A stretch of DNA of 52,500 nucleotides. It comes from Pyronema omphalodes. Taxonomy: Eukaryota > Ascomycota > Pezizomycetes > Pezizales > Pyronemataceae. Below the pieces are notes generated by a model that saw only the letters and a program-made list of their open reading frames with translations, searched no databases and had not been told where the DNA came from. The DNA is taken from the NCBI GenBank assembly GCA_024516155.1, contig JAJJXM010000116.1, positions 1 through 52,500 on the forward strand. Reading direction: 5' to 3'. Position 1 is the stretch's first letter, and every line of letters starts with the position of its first letter. Shown here piece after piece: positions 34,561 through 46,708 of the stretch. The translations under genes were made by a program, and so were the position numbers.

Positions 34561-35919
34561 TCTTCGGTGAGGGAAAGATGTCTTTACTGCCAAATACAGC
34601 GCTGTTTGTTTTTGTTCGTAATTCGATTACTAACCTCCGGCTCCTTTCACACTGCAAAAAAAGAACACACCTGGATTGTTCGGAGGCAAAATTGGAAAGT
34701 GACACTAAACGGTACATTCAGACCTGATAATTAAAATGTAAAAAGATAATAGGTGATGGGAAAGGAGGACTGCACGGGAGATAGGTGTCACCATATACCT
34801 CCTGGCGATGAAATAATGCGGAGGTTAATCGAGCGACGATCCGAAAATCCCGCAATGCATGCTCAGACATTTGTACCATGCACTATGTTCTATTTTTCTT
34901 TATTCATTTCCAGCGCTTTTCGCACAAGTTATTCAGATCCTGTAGTCGCTGACGAGGTTAGACGACAGTGACTCCATGTGTACTACGATAGTCCAGCCCC
35001 AATATTTCAGGAAGGCCGCCTGCAATGACTTTGGTGACTGATATATGTGCTAGGTCATTCCATCCGTCCGATTTGGGCATTATCAAACTCTTCAACAGAC
35101 ATTGGATTTATTTGAATCCATGGTTTCCAGACCGATTACATATCAGTACCGCGTATCATGGATAATCACTACGGTGTTGATATCAGTGATGCCGTATGAT
35201 CCGGGATGATGGAAACTAATCTTTCAACTGCATGATATTTGCATGATAATTCCCTCATAGGCAGATGAATGACGCAAAGAGTCCCGGTATTAGCATTTTG
35301 GCTACGGGAGTTTGATCTTGATGTGACACCCCGGACGTCAATCTTTCGAAGAAGAATCATGTTGAGCACCGCACAAATTGTAGGACAGTCCACGTGGTTG
35401 ACCATGATCAAAAAAATCTGGAAAAGTGTCATCGGGATAATAATAGACGGAGAGACTGAATCACGTGCATTGAAGAATCAGGCGGGTGGTTACAACGTAG
35501 CAGTAAGCGTTCTTGAACCGTTCGTGAGGAGTATCAGCGGGGAGTTGCAGTATTAATGGTTGGGTAATAATCGTATGTGATGATGCACAAGTAAAAGAGT
35601 TGTTTGCTTGCTGTTTGCCCGCTAGAAAATCTCGCATTCTGTGGGATGCACGCCGTACAACAGACGCTTTTATTGAAAAACGATGAAATGTTACGGAGGG
35701 TTGAAAATCTGCCATAGGGTTCATTTGAGCAACATTTATGTGTCGTTTTCGAACCTTGTTGACAGAACGGTTCAGTCGTGTAACACAACCCTTCTCTTTT
35801 GGATGTATTTCATTGTCGACACCGACCTTCCTTCCACCTTTGCGCTCCACCTCCATCATCAATAACGCGCCCCTCGTTTTATCTCACACGCGAACCAAAT
35901 CACAGTTGAAATTGCCGAC
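34561..35919. other. Intergenic upstream of DBP5
   Basis: No supported gene. The CT-rich stretch at 35825-35890 directly precedes the DBP5 start and is likely its core promoter. Confidence 0.45.
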
Positions 35920-37556
35920 ATGAATCCCCGCGATAATTCTCAACAAGCACGTCAGCTCGGGGGTGCCCACCAACAGCACATGCAGGCTCGTCCCGAAGGA
36001 TACGACCAGGCCCATCTCGTGAAGATGCCGGGACTTACTCAGCAGCCGATGAAGCCAACTGACAAAGGAAAAGAGATCGAAGTCCAGAATGATCTTGAAG
36101 ACTTGAACTTTCACCTTGAGGGACCAGATGGAAAGGATTACAGTCACCTTCTTGGTTCGGGATTGAGGTTTGAGGAACTCGGCTTGTATGTATCCACCGC
36201 TCTGTGAACCACCTACGACTGCTAAGATTATCGCACAGGCCCCAGGACATCGTACAAGCACTTTACCGCGTGAACTACAAAATGCCATCCAATGTTCAAG
36301 CCAACGTTATCCCGATTCTCATGAAGGAAAAACATGTCAACCTTGTCTGTCAAAGCCAGACTGGTACTGGCAAAACAGCAGCTTTTGTAATCGGCATGTT
36401 GGCCCGAGTTGACGTCACACAGAATTGTCCGCAGGCGTTATGTATCGCACCTACTCGTGAGTTGGCAAGGCAAATTATCTCCTATACAAACGATCTCGCC
36501 GCCGAAAACTACAGTCTCGAGACCGCACTTGCTGTTCCTGGACCAGAATTTCTAAGACAAAAGTGCAATGCGCACATCATCATCGGCACCCCCGGAACTG
36601 TCGTTATGGCGATTCAGCGTAAGATTATCGACCCCTCCAACATCAAGATCTTGGTCCTCGATGAGGCAGATGCCCTCTTAGACCAGGGAGATCTCTCAAC
36701 TCAATCGCTTCGTCTAAAGCGACTCGTCGGGCCCAGTGCGCAAGTCTTGATGTTTAGTGCAACTTTCTCGGACAGGGTCCTAGAATTCTCCCACGACTTT
36801 TGTCCAAATGCTGCCAAGCTAACGCTCCGGAAAAACGAGCTAACCCTGGGCAACATTAAGCAAATCTATATGGATTGCAGGGATGAGAACCAGAAGTACG
36901 AGGTTCTCGTCTCACTGTAGTACGTTTGGTAATCCTTGTTTCACAATTAACCATGCTGACAAAGGATCTAGTCACACCATGACCATTGCCTCCAGTATCA
37001 TCTTCGTCAAACGCCGCAACGTCGCAGATGAAATTGCACGTCGAATGAAGGCAGATGGACACGTTGTGCACGTTCTCCATTCCGCCCTTGATACTACAGC
37101 AGAACGTGACAACATCATCGACCAGTTTCGCCAGGGCAGAATTAAGGTAGGAGTTCCGCGTATACAGCTTCTTTTACACTTGTAACTAACTCTAATCAGG
37201 TCTTGATAACGACTAATCTCCTCGCGCGAGGTATCGATATCACCACTACATCGATGGTCATCAACTACGATCTTCCGAGAACTGTGGGCAATGCCCCCGA
37301 TTATACCACTTATTTGCACCGCATTGGACGCACTGGTCGCTACGGAAGGGCTGGAGTTTCCATCAGTTTTGTCCACGATAAGGACAGTTGGGATGAACTG
37401 AAGGATATTCAAAAATACTTCGGTGCTCCTATCCATCACGTTCCCGCCGATGATATCGAAGTTGTCGAAGAACTGATTCAGAAGATCATCAAGTCAAACC
37501 AGGCGTATTCACAGGAAGCCATTCACGATCTTGCGAAGAGTCGCCACGCCAAGTAG
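35920..37556 (+). CDS. DBP5: ATP-dependent DEAD-box RNA helicase Dbp5 (492 aa, four exons)
   Basis: Dbp5 remodels mRNPs at the cytoplasmic face of the nuclear pore, driven by Gle1/IP6, to complete mRNA export. Exons: 35920-36185, 36239-36919, 36972-37146, 37200-37556; phases agree and the joined frame is open. Motifs: GLRFEELGL before the Q-motif region, Walker [29 protein letters not shown] ([12 protein letters not shown]), SAT, IIFVKRR, LLARGID and [11 protein letters not shown]. The Dbp5-typical IKQIYMDC and KYEVL segments and the [12 protein letters not shown] tail set it apart from eIF4A. Introns are 52-53 nt (GTATGT..CAG, GTACGT..TAG, GTAGGA..CAG). N-terminal ~75 residues are Gln-rich and variable, as in the family. 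It looks intact. Confidence 0.93.
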
Positions 37557-40500
37557 GGAAAGCAAATTATTTTATCATTTCATGCCATGTCAAAAATAAC
37601 GGATGTCTTGTATCTTACTTCTGTCAATCTTTAACGGGTGTCCAATATCTTAATATCCAGAATGTTTGTTTTCGTTACTGTTACCGGCGCTAGGTTGAAC
37701 AATAAATCATGTGATGGAATTGTGTCATCCATTGTTGAGTCTCATAGACATGGGATTGATATGTACCAAAATTAACACCGTCTGTAGTGTAATCGATGCC
37801 CGCTCAATAGCATGAAGTCACAGGTTCAAAAAATGATCAGAATTACGGGCCTATGGCTCGCTTGCACACGTGATCAAATAGCGTGAATAATTGGGAGTTC
37901 GGTGCTCACCCCAACATTATCATACGATATCTCTAAAACGTCGTATTCAAAATTTTATAGGAAACCGAAATCTCACAGTAGGGACATCTACATGATACTA
38001 ATTGGTGAAGCGGAGTGGAAATCGAAATTTATTTTGAAAGCGTGGTTAAGGAGTTGAAATTCTGGAAGATCACCGGTTCTAGGTAAGGGGGAAAGGGAGG
38101 GGGGGTGAATTGTATGCATTTGTAATATTGCACGACGCCATCCGCACCGCGTCATCATCCATCACCCAACTCCCGGTAGGAGTGAATTACAAATTGAACA
38201 TTTCCCAGCTACCAGATACCGCGATCAAGTATCCGGCACCATAACCTGCCATACCGTCTCGAAAGCTCTTCTTTTACTTAAACCCCCTCAATCCCTCCTC
38301 ACTTCCCCACCCACGCCGGATTCTCGAAGTCCTGACTCCCCTCTTGCATAAAAAATATGGTATCTACAATAGCTTTTTCGGCAAAAATTTAAAGACTTCG
38401 CTCTACTCTGTGAGAATGCTATTCTGCTTCTCCTTCCTAACATCCGGATGACCGGTAATCGGCACACCGGATACATCGCCTGCAAGTTAATTCTGGGTAT
38501 TTAATTGTCTGTTCCTACGGAAAATATCTGCAGCACACGAAGGTGGGGTATATGAAACCGCCTTCGAGGCTCTTGGGAATAGATAGGAAACGTTACTGGG
38601 AAGTGTCTGAAGTTTATCCGTATTATAGGTATTATCGTCATGAATGGCATAATAATGTGCGGATCCTGCAGTTCCTTAGATGTCATGATAACACTGGAGA
38701 ATCATGATTTGCAAGGAGTTGCTAGGATGCGGTCGTTATTATGTCATACATGGTGGTAATGATTATGATACGTATAGGCTAAAGGCGCTGACCAATAAGG
38801 TATCGTAGCTATTTCCAAAAGCCGCAAAGGCGGTTTCATATATTCAATTTGCTTTTGTTTATTTTTTCTTTGCTTGATTGATAACAGATTGATGATATTA
38901 GTAGCGTTATTGATTTCTTGCAGTAAATCGAAATTCATTCTGTTTTTTTTAATCTACACACCTTTTCTTATTTATCATCGACATTGGCCAGTGCATATAC
39001 GATAATATAAGACGTCTGTTGGATCCATATCCTCTGAAAACCATCAGCATCATCACTGCTTCACGGGGGTAGATAGCGCTGCATCAAAAGATACGGTCTC
39101 GAAAAGGCTGATACCAACCCCATGGAACTAACTAATCTTATCTGAAAAGCATCGAGCCTCGAGTGATTCATTATGCTTTGTGCGACCACACTCAGTACCA
39201 GTCGTGCTGTAGTCCATATATGCCAGTACCCCTTACTGGATAGTTAACCACGATAGTACACAGTTTCTGTAACCTAGGGAGTCTGGTTGAGAAACGCATA
39301 TATGCAGGATATCTGATGAAGCTGAAATCTCGACCACTAGTAGTGCCTCTAACATGAGAGGGCCCGCTGGTTTTTCTTCACTCTTCGTTCGTATTCCCAG
39401 GATTTATAAATAGTTGAGTTTGAGATATCATGTTCTAATATTTCTTCGCCTGTGATAAATGAATGAGGATGTAGAGAATATCTCAGTCTTTGAATCTGAG
39501 TTCTTTGCCCGAAAATAATCGACGCATCTGGTCTCCGGGAAAATGATTACTGAGATGTGGAAAAGTGTATTTCAGATATAGTAGAACACTGTCAATCGTT
39601 ATCCTCATGTATTGTATATAGATTTTGAAAGACTAACATGCATAATCATGCATTCAGCAATACTAAACTCAAAACCTCACCTCGGACCCCACTGCGTATC
39701 GAGTGATTCATAATGATCGTTCCTGTACAGCATCAAGCAATATCACTCGTCAATGCTATGCCGAGGTCCTACATGGGTCTTTTTGGCCTCGATGAGCATA
39801 TGGTTTAATCAATCAATTGATTTGCCTAAACCGGTATTATGTAGTCCCGGAGCCGGATTGCATGCACCATATGTAGTGCCCACGTACTGTCGCCTGTCAA
39901 ATGTACCTGGCCGCCCTCCCGCCCTCCCCCCGATACGGGTGATCGTCAAGCGTTTATATCTCCATAACCACAAGTTATTCAACCGACTCTTCACCATAAC
40001 CATTCCACAATTTGACAAAAGCAAATGTTCCCGGCTACGTCTAGGTAACCTGCCTAAGCACAACTGATATACCGATTACATCGTTGAAACAAAAAGGCTG
40101 CCAGTGACGGATTTGTTTTTTTTCCCACTGATCTGAGTTTAAAACCGGGTATATATAACTTATATATGTTTTCAATATATGGATTATGATAACGGTGCCG
40201 ATTGTAGCCGCGGTAAAGAATTGTTCGCCAAGTATTTATCGAACGTATGATATGGTGATATCTCGTGATGGATAATATGCCCCATGTTATATGATGTAGC
40301 TTTTTGGATGGAGATGCAAACAGCGACTCGAAGTCTCGAATGTGATACGTGTTTGGGTGTATATATGAAGAAAGAAGAAGGAAGTTGAGGTTTGTGATTT
40401 CAGCCGCACTTGTGCATGAGAGTGCAACTATGACATATCTCCTACGTACATAATGTGTCACCTAAAGTAAGGTTGAACTTCGGCAAGGGTATTGCATTGG

Positions 40501-41712
40501 TTAAATGAAACTTCTGGAACGGTAAGAATTACTAAAACAAGTATGGTTTCACAACTACATAGGTCCGCTATAGCAGCATATACTGCGGAATTAAGTGTAT
40601 CGTTATCAAACCTGTATGTACCGACAAAAGCTCAGATGCATGAATATTTTGCCGGATAATATAGAAGACAAACAGCCATGTTCATATCCCAGCTCGGTAG
40701 GATTGCAGCAGAAGAAATAACGTGCTGCTTATAATTCCGACTCTTTTTCTGACAGCTTCAAATTCTTCGTTCCGGCAGCTTAGAATCTTATGATTTGAGA
40801 GTACCAGAACTACTTATCACAATGACAATCAAAAGTAACGCAGCTGACAACAGTACCCATGCATTCCGTTCAGCATCTATGGTTGTTACTATCAATCGGA
40901 GCAGTTTCCGAAGTTCTCAACTTCATCCGGGGCTATGTAGTAAGTGGCGTCCCGCAGCCACAGCCACAGCCACAGCTCGCGGCCACAGTTCGAGGGTCGC
41001 TGCTCAGCCACAGTGACCCCTCGCGTATGTAGTGCATATTCAGTATCCCCTTAACCTATGGCTAGACTTGCCATACCTGTACAATCCTCCACGCCCAACT
41101 ACAACCATGAAGCAGTTTCTGAAGCAGTCTCCATGACATACTACTATGTACATACGAAACTCAACATCCCAAAGCTTACCTTATTCTCTATACGTCACCA
41201 TAACAGTATTCAATCATCATGATATCCAATCCCCACTGTTTCATAAATGTAATAGCTCATTGTACGTTGGCTTTACAACTTCCGCTCAGACAACATATCC
41301 CAATTTCCGCATTTCTAACCAGCGTCTTCTCAAGTCCCAAGATTCCAGTAAACCAAAGCAAAGCAAATTGTGATCAGTAAACCTAGGCTCTTTCATCCAT
41401 AATAAAAGACAAATACCAACATTCAACATTCAACATTCAACACTCCCCATCTCCCATCATTTTTTACAGCCCCTGCAATTCACACAATACCACAAGTACC
41501 CCGACCTGACTCTCACACCTGAGAACAACTTCGCTCACACCGAACCGCAGAGATTTTATCTCTAAACCTCTCCGGAACAGCACTATTTATTTATATTTTC
41601 ATCAGCAACATAGCATAACAACACCATCTCCCAATCTCGGTTATGATTCCAAAACGTTCGGATAGGATTTGAGAGAGGCGTAGGGTAAAAGAAGAAAGAA
41701 AAAAAACTAACT
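37557..41712. other. Long gene-free stretch with repeat remnants
   Basis: No supported gene in ~4.1 kb. 39605-39770 resembles the upstream arm of the tRNA-core repeats (TGTATATAGATTTTGAAAGACTAAC). 37780-37830 looks like a decayed tRNA-like sequence. A short AGCCAC tandem lies at 40956-40988. Confidence 0.5.
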
Positions 41713-42209
41713 TTACTCGCACCCCGGAAGCTCTGAATAGGATATTCTTACACTCCCAGTCATCGTAGAATGCACAACATTGTTTTTTGGCGACTTCGTA
41801 GCCGTAGATTCTGTTAATTCGTTAGTATCAGTATAATAATCATCCCCCTCCCCCCTCCCTTCTGTCCCGCATTTGCCCATCTCTATCTTGCCCCCCCCCC
41901 CCCCCCCCCCCCCCCCTCCCGCCCACCTACCCTATGAAACGCATGCTACGGGGTATGTTTGAATAGTCTTACTTACTTATCATTAAAATCCGGTCCAACA
42001 TATCGACATTCACCAGCAAATAACAGGATTTGTAAACACTTCATGCCGCGTCTACAGTAGAAAATGGGGAAGTATCTGAACCGAGCACGGGGAAGGAGAG
42101 TCATGGTATTGGTAGTATTGGTGGATAGGTCTTGAGTTGGAGCTCCTAGGGAGAGGCTTATGTTTAGAAAGAAGAAGAAAACGGAGAGGAGACTGGTGGG
42201 TAGTTTCAT
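41713..42209 (-). CDS. Small secreted cysteine-rich protein, two exons
   Basis: Exon 1 (42209-41977) opens with a clear signal peptide (LLSVFFFFLNISLSLGAP), then RFRYFPIFYC and further cysteines. The intron 41976-41811 (166 nt) has GTAAGT, a perfect TACTAAC branch site (41836-41830 region) and AACAG, strong evidence that this is a real gene. Exon 2 adds CC, W-E-C and a likely terminal cysteine. The 3' end is uncertain: in the given sequence the frame continues past a GGGG run (41722-41725) for ~50 codons, whereas a one-base-shorter run would end it at the TAA at 41715-41713. Likely an extracellular or effector-like protein by composition; no family recognised. Confidence 0.6.
41891..41916 (+). 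repeat. Homopolymer run of 26 C inside an intron
   Basis: Uninterrupted C run, read as G in the minus-strand intron of the small secreted protein gene. Confidence 0.9.
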
Positions 42210-42979
42210 GGTTATGGTTATGGTGACGGTGCCTGAGTGCCTGGGTGTACGAGTGATAAGTTGATGAATACGAAGATGAATGGAAATATGCTGGTTCGAA
42301 CAACCTCCCGGGGGCTAATAGTTATTGACGAGATGATATCTTTCGACATCCGAGTCGGACTGGCTGTGTTCATAGCTTTATAACCTTGGGTGCATTTTAA
42401 GGATGTATTTAACGGTAGGTTTCTTTTCTCGGCACGGCAAGGGGATGGCTGACTCGATGTAGATTGACCTCATGGTCATTACGGTGTTAGGTATGGATTT
42501 TCCTTACATAAGTTACATTGATTTAATAGTGCATATTCAGGGTTGGATAGTTTGCGAAAGAAGTGCATATCCTGCGCCAAGGTGGAAGAAGCCTAAAGGG
42601 ATAGTAGCGATGTCAGGGTCCAACATTATCCCTCGCCTACATACAATCCTCTGAGATGAGCTATGGTAACCCCGTAGATGGAACAGCCGCATATATAGCT
42701 TGGCAATGGATGGATCGAGATTGTGGATGCGGATGCGGATGCGGCAATTCAAATCGTGTGGGAGCTGTTTTTTTTTCGCATTCAACGATGTTGAGGGATG
42801 ATTTGAACCTCGATACTCGATATTAGTTTCTCAATTCTATTAATAAAAATTACATTAGCGTTCTATTGACACAGTTCTCACGATCCACCCCGATACATAC
42901 AACAGTAGCCTCCGTCCAAAAAACATGTTAATAATAATGTTCTAGACACCGCTAGAAGTCTGTTAACCTCCCACCCGCT
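42210..42979. other. Intergenic between secreted-protein gene and F-box gene
   Basis: No supported gene. (GCGGAT)n at about 42727-42744. Confidence 0.45.
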
Positions 42980-43630
42980 CTAATCGTCATAAGCAATGTA
43001 TTCAGATTCGGCAAATTCATTCCGACTTTTCTCCTCTTTCCTTGCTTTCTTTTGCCTTTTCAACCGTTTCTCCTCCTTCTTCTTGGTCCACTCCTCCAGA
43101 TCCCCATGTATACTCTCCGCCAACTTCTTCACATCCGAAGTCAAAAACATTCTCGTAAGCATACCATAAACCGCATAATACCCCGACTGTATACCCTTCA
43201 ACTGAAAATCGTTTAAATCATAAGTACTTTTCGCCGCTGTCAACGTCATTTTCTCCGGCCAGATGCTGCGATCACAACTCCGACAACAAACGAGATTGTT
43301 GAAAACGATAGCCCGGCATCCAGTTTTCACCTGACAAAATTCGCAATGGTAGATCACTCGTCGGAGAAAGTGTTTTCTGTAGGTTCTAGGTTTCCGGCAG
43401 TGACTGAGAGGAAGTGAGGTCTTTGCTCGTGCTTCGAGTTGTGCAAGTCGATGCGCGCAGTAGGATTCCACTAGGTCCCGGAAGCAGCGGGAAACAAAGG
43501 CGAGTCGGTTGAGTGGCTGTCGCACTTTGTCGTATCGCCAGTCCCTTTCTTTCTTGGGATCGGCCGCGCTGACAAGGTAGTCGAAAATGTGGTTTAGAGT
43601 TTCTAGTGGGAGATCGAGAATTCCTGTCAT
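42980..43630 (-). CDS. F-box protein with XPA-like zinc segment (216 aa)
   Basis: The N-terminus is an F-box (LDLPLETLNHIFDYL, then RLAFVSRCFRDLV), expected to bind Skp1 in an SCF-type ligase. Residues ~95-118 hold C-E-F-C and C-R-S-C about 16 residues apart. These are followed by SIWPEKMTLTAAKSTYDLND, which resembles the C-x2-C-x17-C-x2-C plus T-K-T-E-A-K-x2-Y-x-L-x-D arrangement of the XPA/Rad14 zinc domain. The C-terminus is a Lys/Glu-rich helix (KKKEEKRLKRQKKARKEEK) and a short acidic tail. It is intronless and complete. The substrate is unknown; the zinc match is by motif only. Confidence 0.75.
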   Translation of the reverse strand: MTGILDLPLETLNHIFDYLVSAADPKKERDWRYDKVRQPLNRLAFVSRCFRDLVESYCAHRLAQLEARAKTSLPLSHCRKPRTYRKHFLRRVIYHCEFCQVKTGCRAIVFNNLVCCRSCDRSIWPEKMTLTAAKSTYDLNDFQLKGIQSGYYAVYGMLTRMFLTSDVKKLAESIHGDLEEWTKKKEEKRLKRQKKARKEEKSRNEFAESEYIAYDD

Positions 43631-44663
43631 GATGTTTCTTTTTTATCTTCGGACGGTTGCGACGATTGTGAGGAGGGATGTGGAATCGCAGAGATGATGG
43701 ATTGGTGGGGTTACTAGGTGCTTGCTTGAAACGCGTCGCGTCGAGCTGCACAGCGAAGACGCGATGCGGGGTCATTGGCTTACGTAACAACAACAACTGG
43801 TACTAGCTGCTGCAAGTCTGCGACGGCGTGTGTATGTGGACATGTACACAGCAATGTTCTGCAGTGCGTGTATTTTTACATGGACACAACAATATTCTAC
43901 ATTATTCTGGTCCTTTTATCACACTACGACTCAAAATGCTAACTTCTTAGAGATGGTAGTTAAACAACTAGTCTGACACTCCCAGACTGAATATGCACAC
44001 AGCTTTATGTACCACGATACATAGCATGGGTCGCTGTAACGCCATACATATGCATCCCAAGCTTTTCAGGGCCTTCTTTCACTGGGTCCGGTTTACCCGA
44101 GGCATCCCTGCAGTAGGTGGCTTGATCAAGCGTTCGTCGAGATGCCGTTGAGGGTATGTATGCACCATATGATATTCACTCGTCTCTATCGATCTGATTC
44201 GGTTATAGCTGATTATATGTACTCGTGCCTGTAGGATGCGGTACCTGCATCTCAAGAAAATACTATTATTTCTCGACCCACTGATGCATTGACCTATGCA
44301 CAAAGACCCCGGGAAAGTCAACTCCACCACCGACGTCCAAGCATTTTCACTTCCGCTACCTTTCTCCACCTTTTCGCATCACCATCTTTTTTTTGGATTA
44401 CCTTCTCTTTTGTCGAACATTTCACAGCCTTGACCTTCGAAATTCGATAGCCTGCCCTTCGGAACAGCCACACCATCATCAACTAGCAACTCCTGCACTT
44501 TTTCTACTCCTAATCTCTGCTTCTTCACTATCTTCGACTAACTACAATTACCCAAAGATTATCAACTTACGCATCTACTTGCCGTACCTCTGGAATTCTC
44601 AACAACATAATTTTATTCTTCCCCCAAACAGCAGATATTAGCTAATCCTTCCAATCGTCTAAT
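43631..44663. other. Intergenic, no gene seen
   Basis: Divergent spacer between the F-box gene (minus) and the acidic protein gene (plus); only short ORFs. Confidence 0.45.
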
Positions 44664-45128
44664 ATGGATCTCTGTCCAGACCTCTCATACATTCTCCTAA
44701 CCTGGTTTGACGACACCCGCGAATACACTGACATGACCGATGAGGCAGTGGACAACAGCGCCATAGACGATATCAGCGACAACGACATTCGCGACACCAT
44801 ATCAGCAATTACCGAAGCCGAAGCCGAAACGTCAGAAACCGCAGGGAATGAAAACTCCCCAAACTTAGAGGATCCGATTTCCCACCACTTCCCAGACTTC
44901 GAAACGGAAGAACAATTCCACGACGCGTTACGTTACTTTACGAAATGGATTCTAGAGGTACCGGAGGAGCAATATCAACAATGGTTCTTACACAACGGAA
45001 GGGAATGTGATTTTTTGGAAATGTATTGTCGGTTTGAGGATGCGGAGTATGATGCGATGGCGGCGGTTCATGTTGGTGGTGATGCGTGTTGTGGTTATCA
45101 TCAGTATCTGGAGGATAGGATTTTTTAA
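44664..45128 (+). CDS. Acidic hypothetical protein (154 aa)
   Basis: Not recognised. The frame is strongly acidic through residues ~16-85 (DDTREYTDMTDEAVDN.., EAEAETSETAGNE), then has an ordered-looking stretch with aromatic residues (FHDALRYFTKWILEVP, QYQQWFLHNG, FLEMYCRFEDAEYDAM) and ends HQYLEDRIF. No signal peptide or membrane helix. Composition bias and length favour a real gene over chance; no introns needed. Function unknown. Confidence 0.5.
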   Translation: MDLCPDLSYILLTWFDDTREYTDMTDEAVDNSAIDDISDNDIRDTISAITEAEAETSETAGNENSPNLEDPISHHFPDFETEEQFHDALRYFTKWILEVPEEQYQQWFLHNGRECDFLEMYCRFEDAEYDAMAAVHVGGDACCGYHQYLEDRIF

Positions 45129-45680
45129 TGGGATATGAAATTATTGATACTTCTTGTCGTGTTTTTATGGAAAGTGGGAATATGTGCGATGAGCCTGTGA
45201 TATTGATATAAAGGGTGGTTTGGATATGATTACTTTTGTGATACTCTTAATTATTGTATTATCCTTAAAGAACGAAAACTTAGAAAATAAACACTGTATT
45301 CAATATGATTTGCTACTCCTTGTAGAAGTTTTGGCGGTTGAATCCGTGATTTGATTTCTTCTACGTCTCGAAGTGAAATTTACTGCAACGGCAGCCAAGT
45401 CTTGAGTTGCCATACAATTCAAACCTAAGAATAAAAAAACGAAGAAACGTATTTTCTCAGCAATGAACAGTTAATTAAAAACGCAACCAATCGTATGTAG
45501 TGTGAAGAGAACGGCTTGCCACTGTGGAAATTACCCTTACTCAGAAAAGCGTTGGAAGAGACGGTCCGGCGAGTCCCGTACAAATTAACCGTTTTCAGCG
45601 TGATAGGACGTACTGATAGGAACAGTCATGATGACTGTAAATTATTTATGGCAAGATGATAAATAATCTCCTTTTTTCAG
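45129..45680. other. Gene-free stretch
   Basis: 3' flank of the acidic protein gene; AT-rich, nothing supported. Confidence 0.45.
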
Positions 45681-45945
45681 GAACGACGTATCATTCCACT
45701 AGGCTGGAGGCTTCCAACCCGCATCTGTGTTTAATTCATACTTGACTCAACTCATTCAAGATCACTCCGGGAAAGCAAATACGTAGAATTCATGAAAGCA
45801 TATGTGATCCGGAACATATTATCATTCCCCTAGGCGGGAAGCTTCCGAAACGCATCTATGCTTAATTCAAGTCTGACTTAACTCATTCAAGATCACTCCG
45901 GTTAAGCAAATACGTAGAATTCATGAAAGCATATGCGATCCAGAA
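45681..45945 (+). repeat. Tandem duplication of a 130-bp unit
   Basis: Two units (45681-45810 and 45811-45940) share AACTCATTCAAGATCACTCC and AATACGTAGAATTCATGAAAGCATATG with about 10-15% divergence, followed by a short partial third start (AGAACACGT). No coding potential. Confidence 0.9.
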
Positions 45946-46700
45946 CACGTACATAATCAAGTCAAACATCACATTTTCCCGGCTCACTACGGTTCATTTT
46001 TTCGTGATCACAATCACACGATGGATGTCACCCACGATTTCGCAGCAGCGCTGTGATAAACTGGGAATGCGGATGTGATGATATAGGCTTTCATGTCCCA
46101 CAACGCTGTCGTGCGACGATGTGGGCTCCAAACAACAGAGATTATCTCAATGTGATGGTATGCAATTAAGCGCTTAATTGCAATGAAGCTAGTGGTATTC
46201 ACAGGTTGAATCACATATGCCAAGATATTTCACTTTCACAATAGTTCAAAATTTGCGAATTCTATTGTTTACACTAATATGATGGACTCCCACTAATCAG
46301 CCCACACCCGATTCTGCAACCCACTAGCGAACCTCCGCTGAAAACAAGCCAATGTAAGAAAACAACCTCTGTTGAGGCTTCTTGTGAGTGTCAATTATTT
46401 ATGTGAAATAGCTGCATTCATATGTACGAAACCTTATTCCTGAACAATGAATGGATTGCATCATCATCGGCATTCATCCCTTCCTGTAGCAGAGTTATCT
46501 TCTTACAATCACACTACGGGGAAATAGATACTTACAAAAATTGTGGGATCGCAACGGGGAGGCATGGGATTCGCGAATGGCGAGCTGCTAATGCTGCATC
46601 GAGGATCAGTTCAGGGACACAGCTGCCTGGCAGCAATAGAGCAGGGAGACGCTGGTTCGCTGTCAGGAGATGTGAAAATGGAATGCTGTAGATGGTGGGT
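45946..46700. other. Gene-free stretch
   Basis: Only short ORFs; no repeat family recognised. Confidence 0.45.
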
Positions 46701-46708
46701 CAGAGGTC

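Noticed and set aside
35461..35862. 133-aa minus-strand ORF upstream of DBP5
   Set aside because: No recognisable features, and it overlaps the likely DBP5 promoter; treated as chance.
37780..37830. tRNA-like sequence (TAGTGTAATCG .. GGTTCAAAA)
   Set aside because: The B box is degenerate and stems do not form; at most an old tRNA relic.
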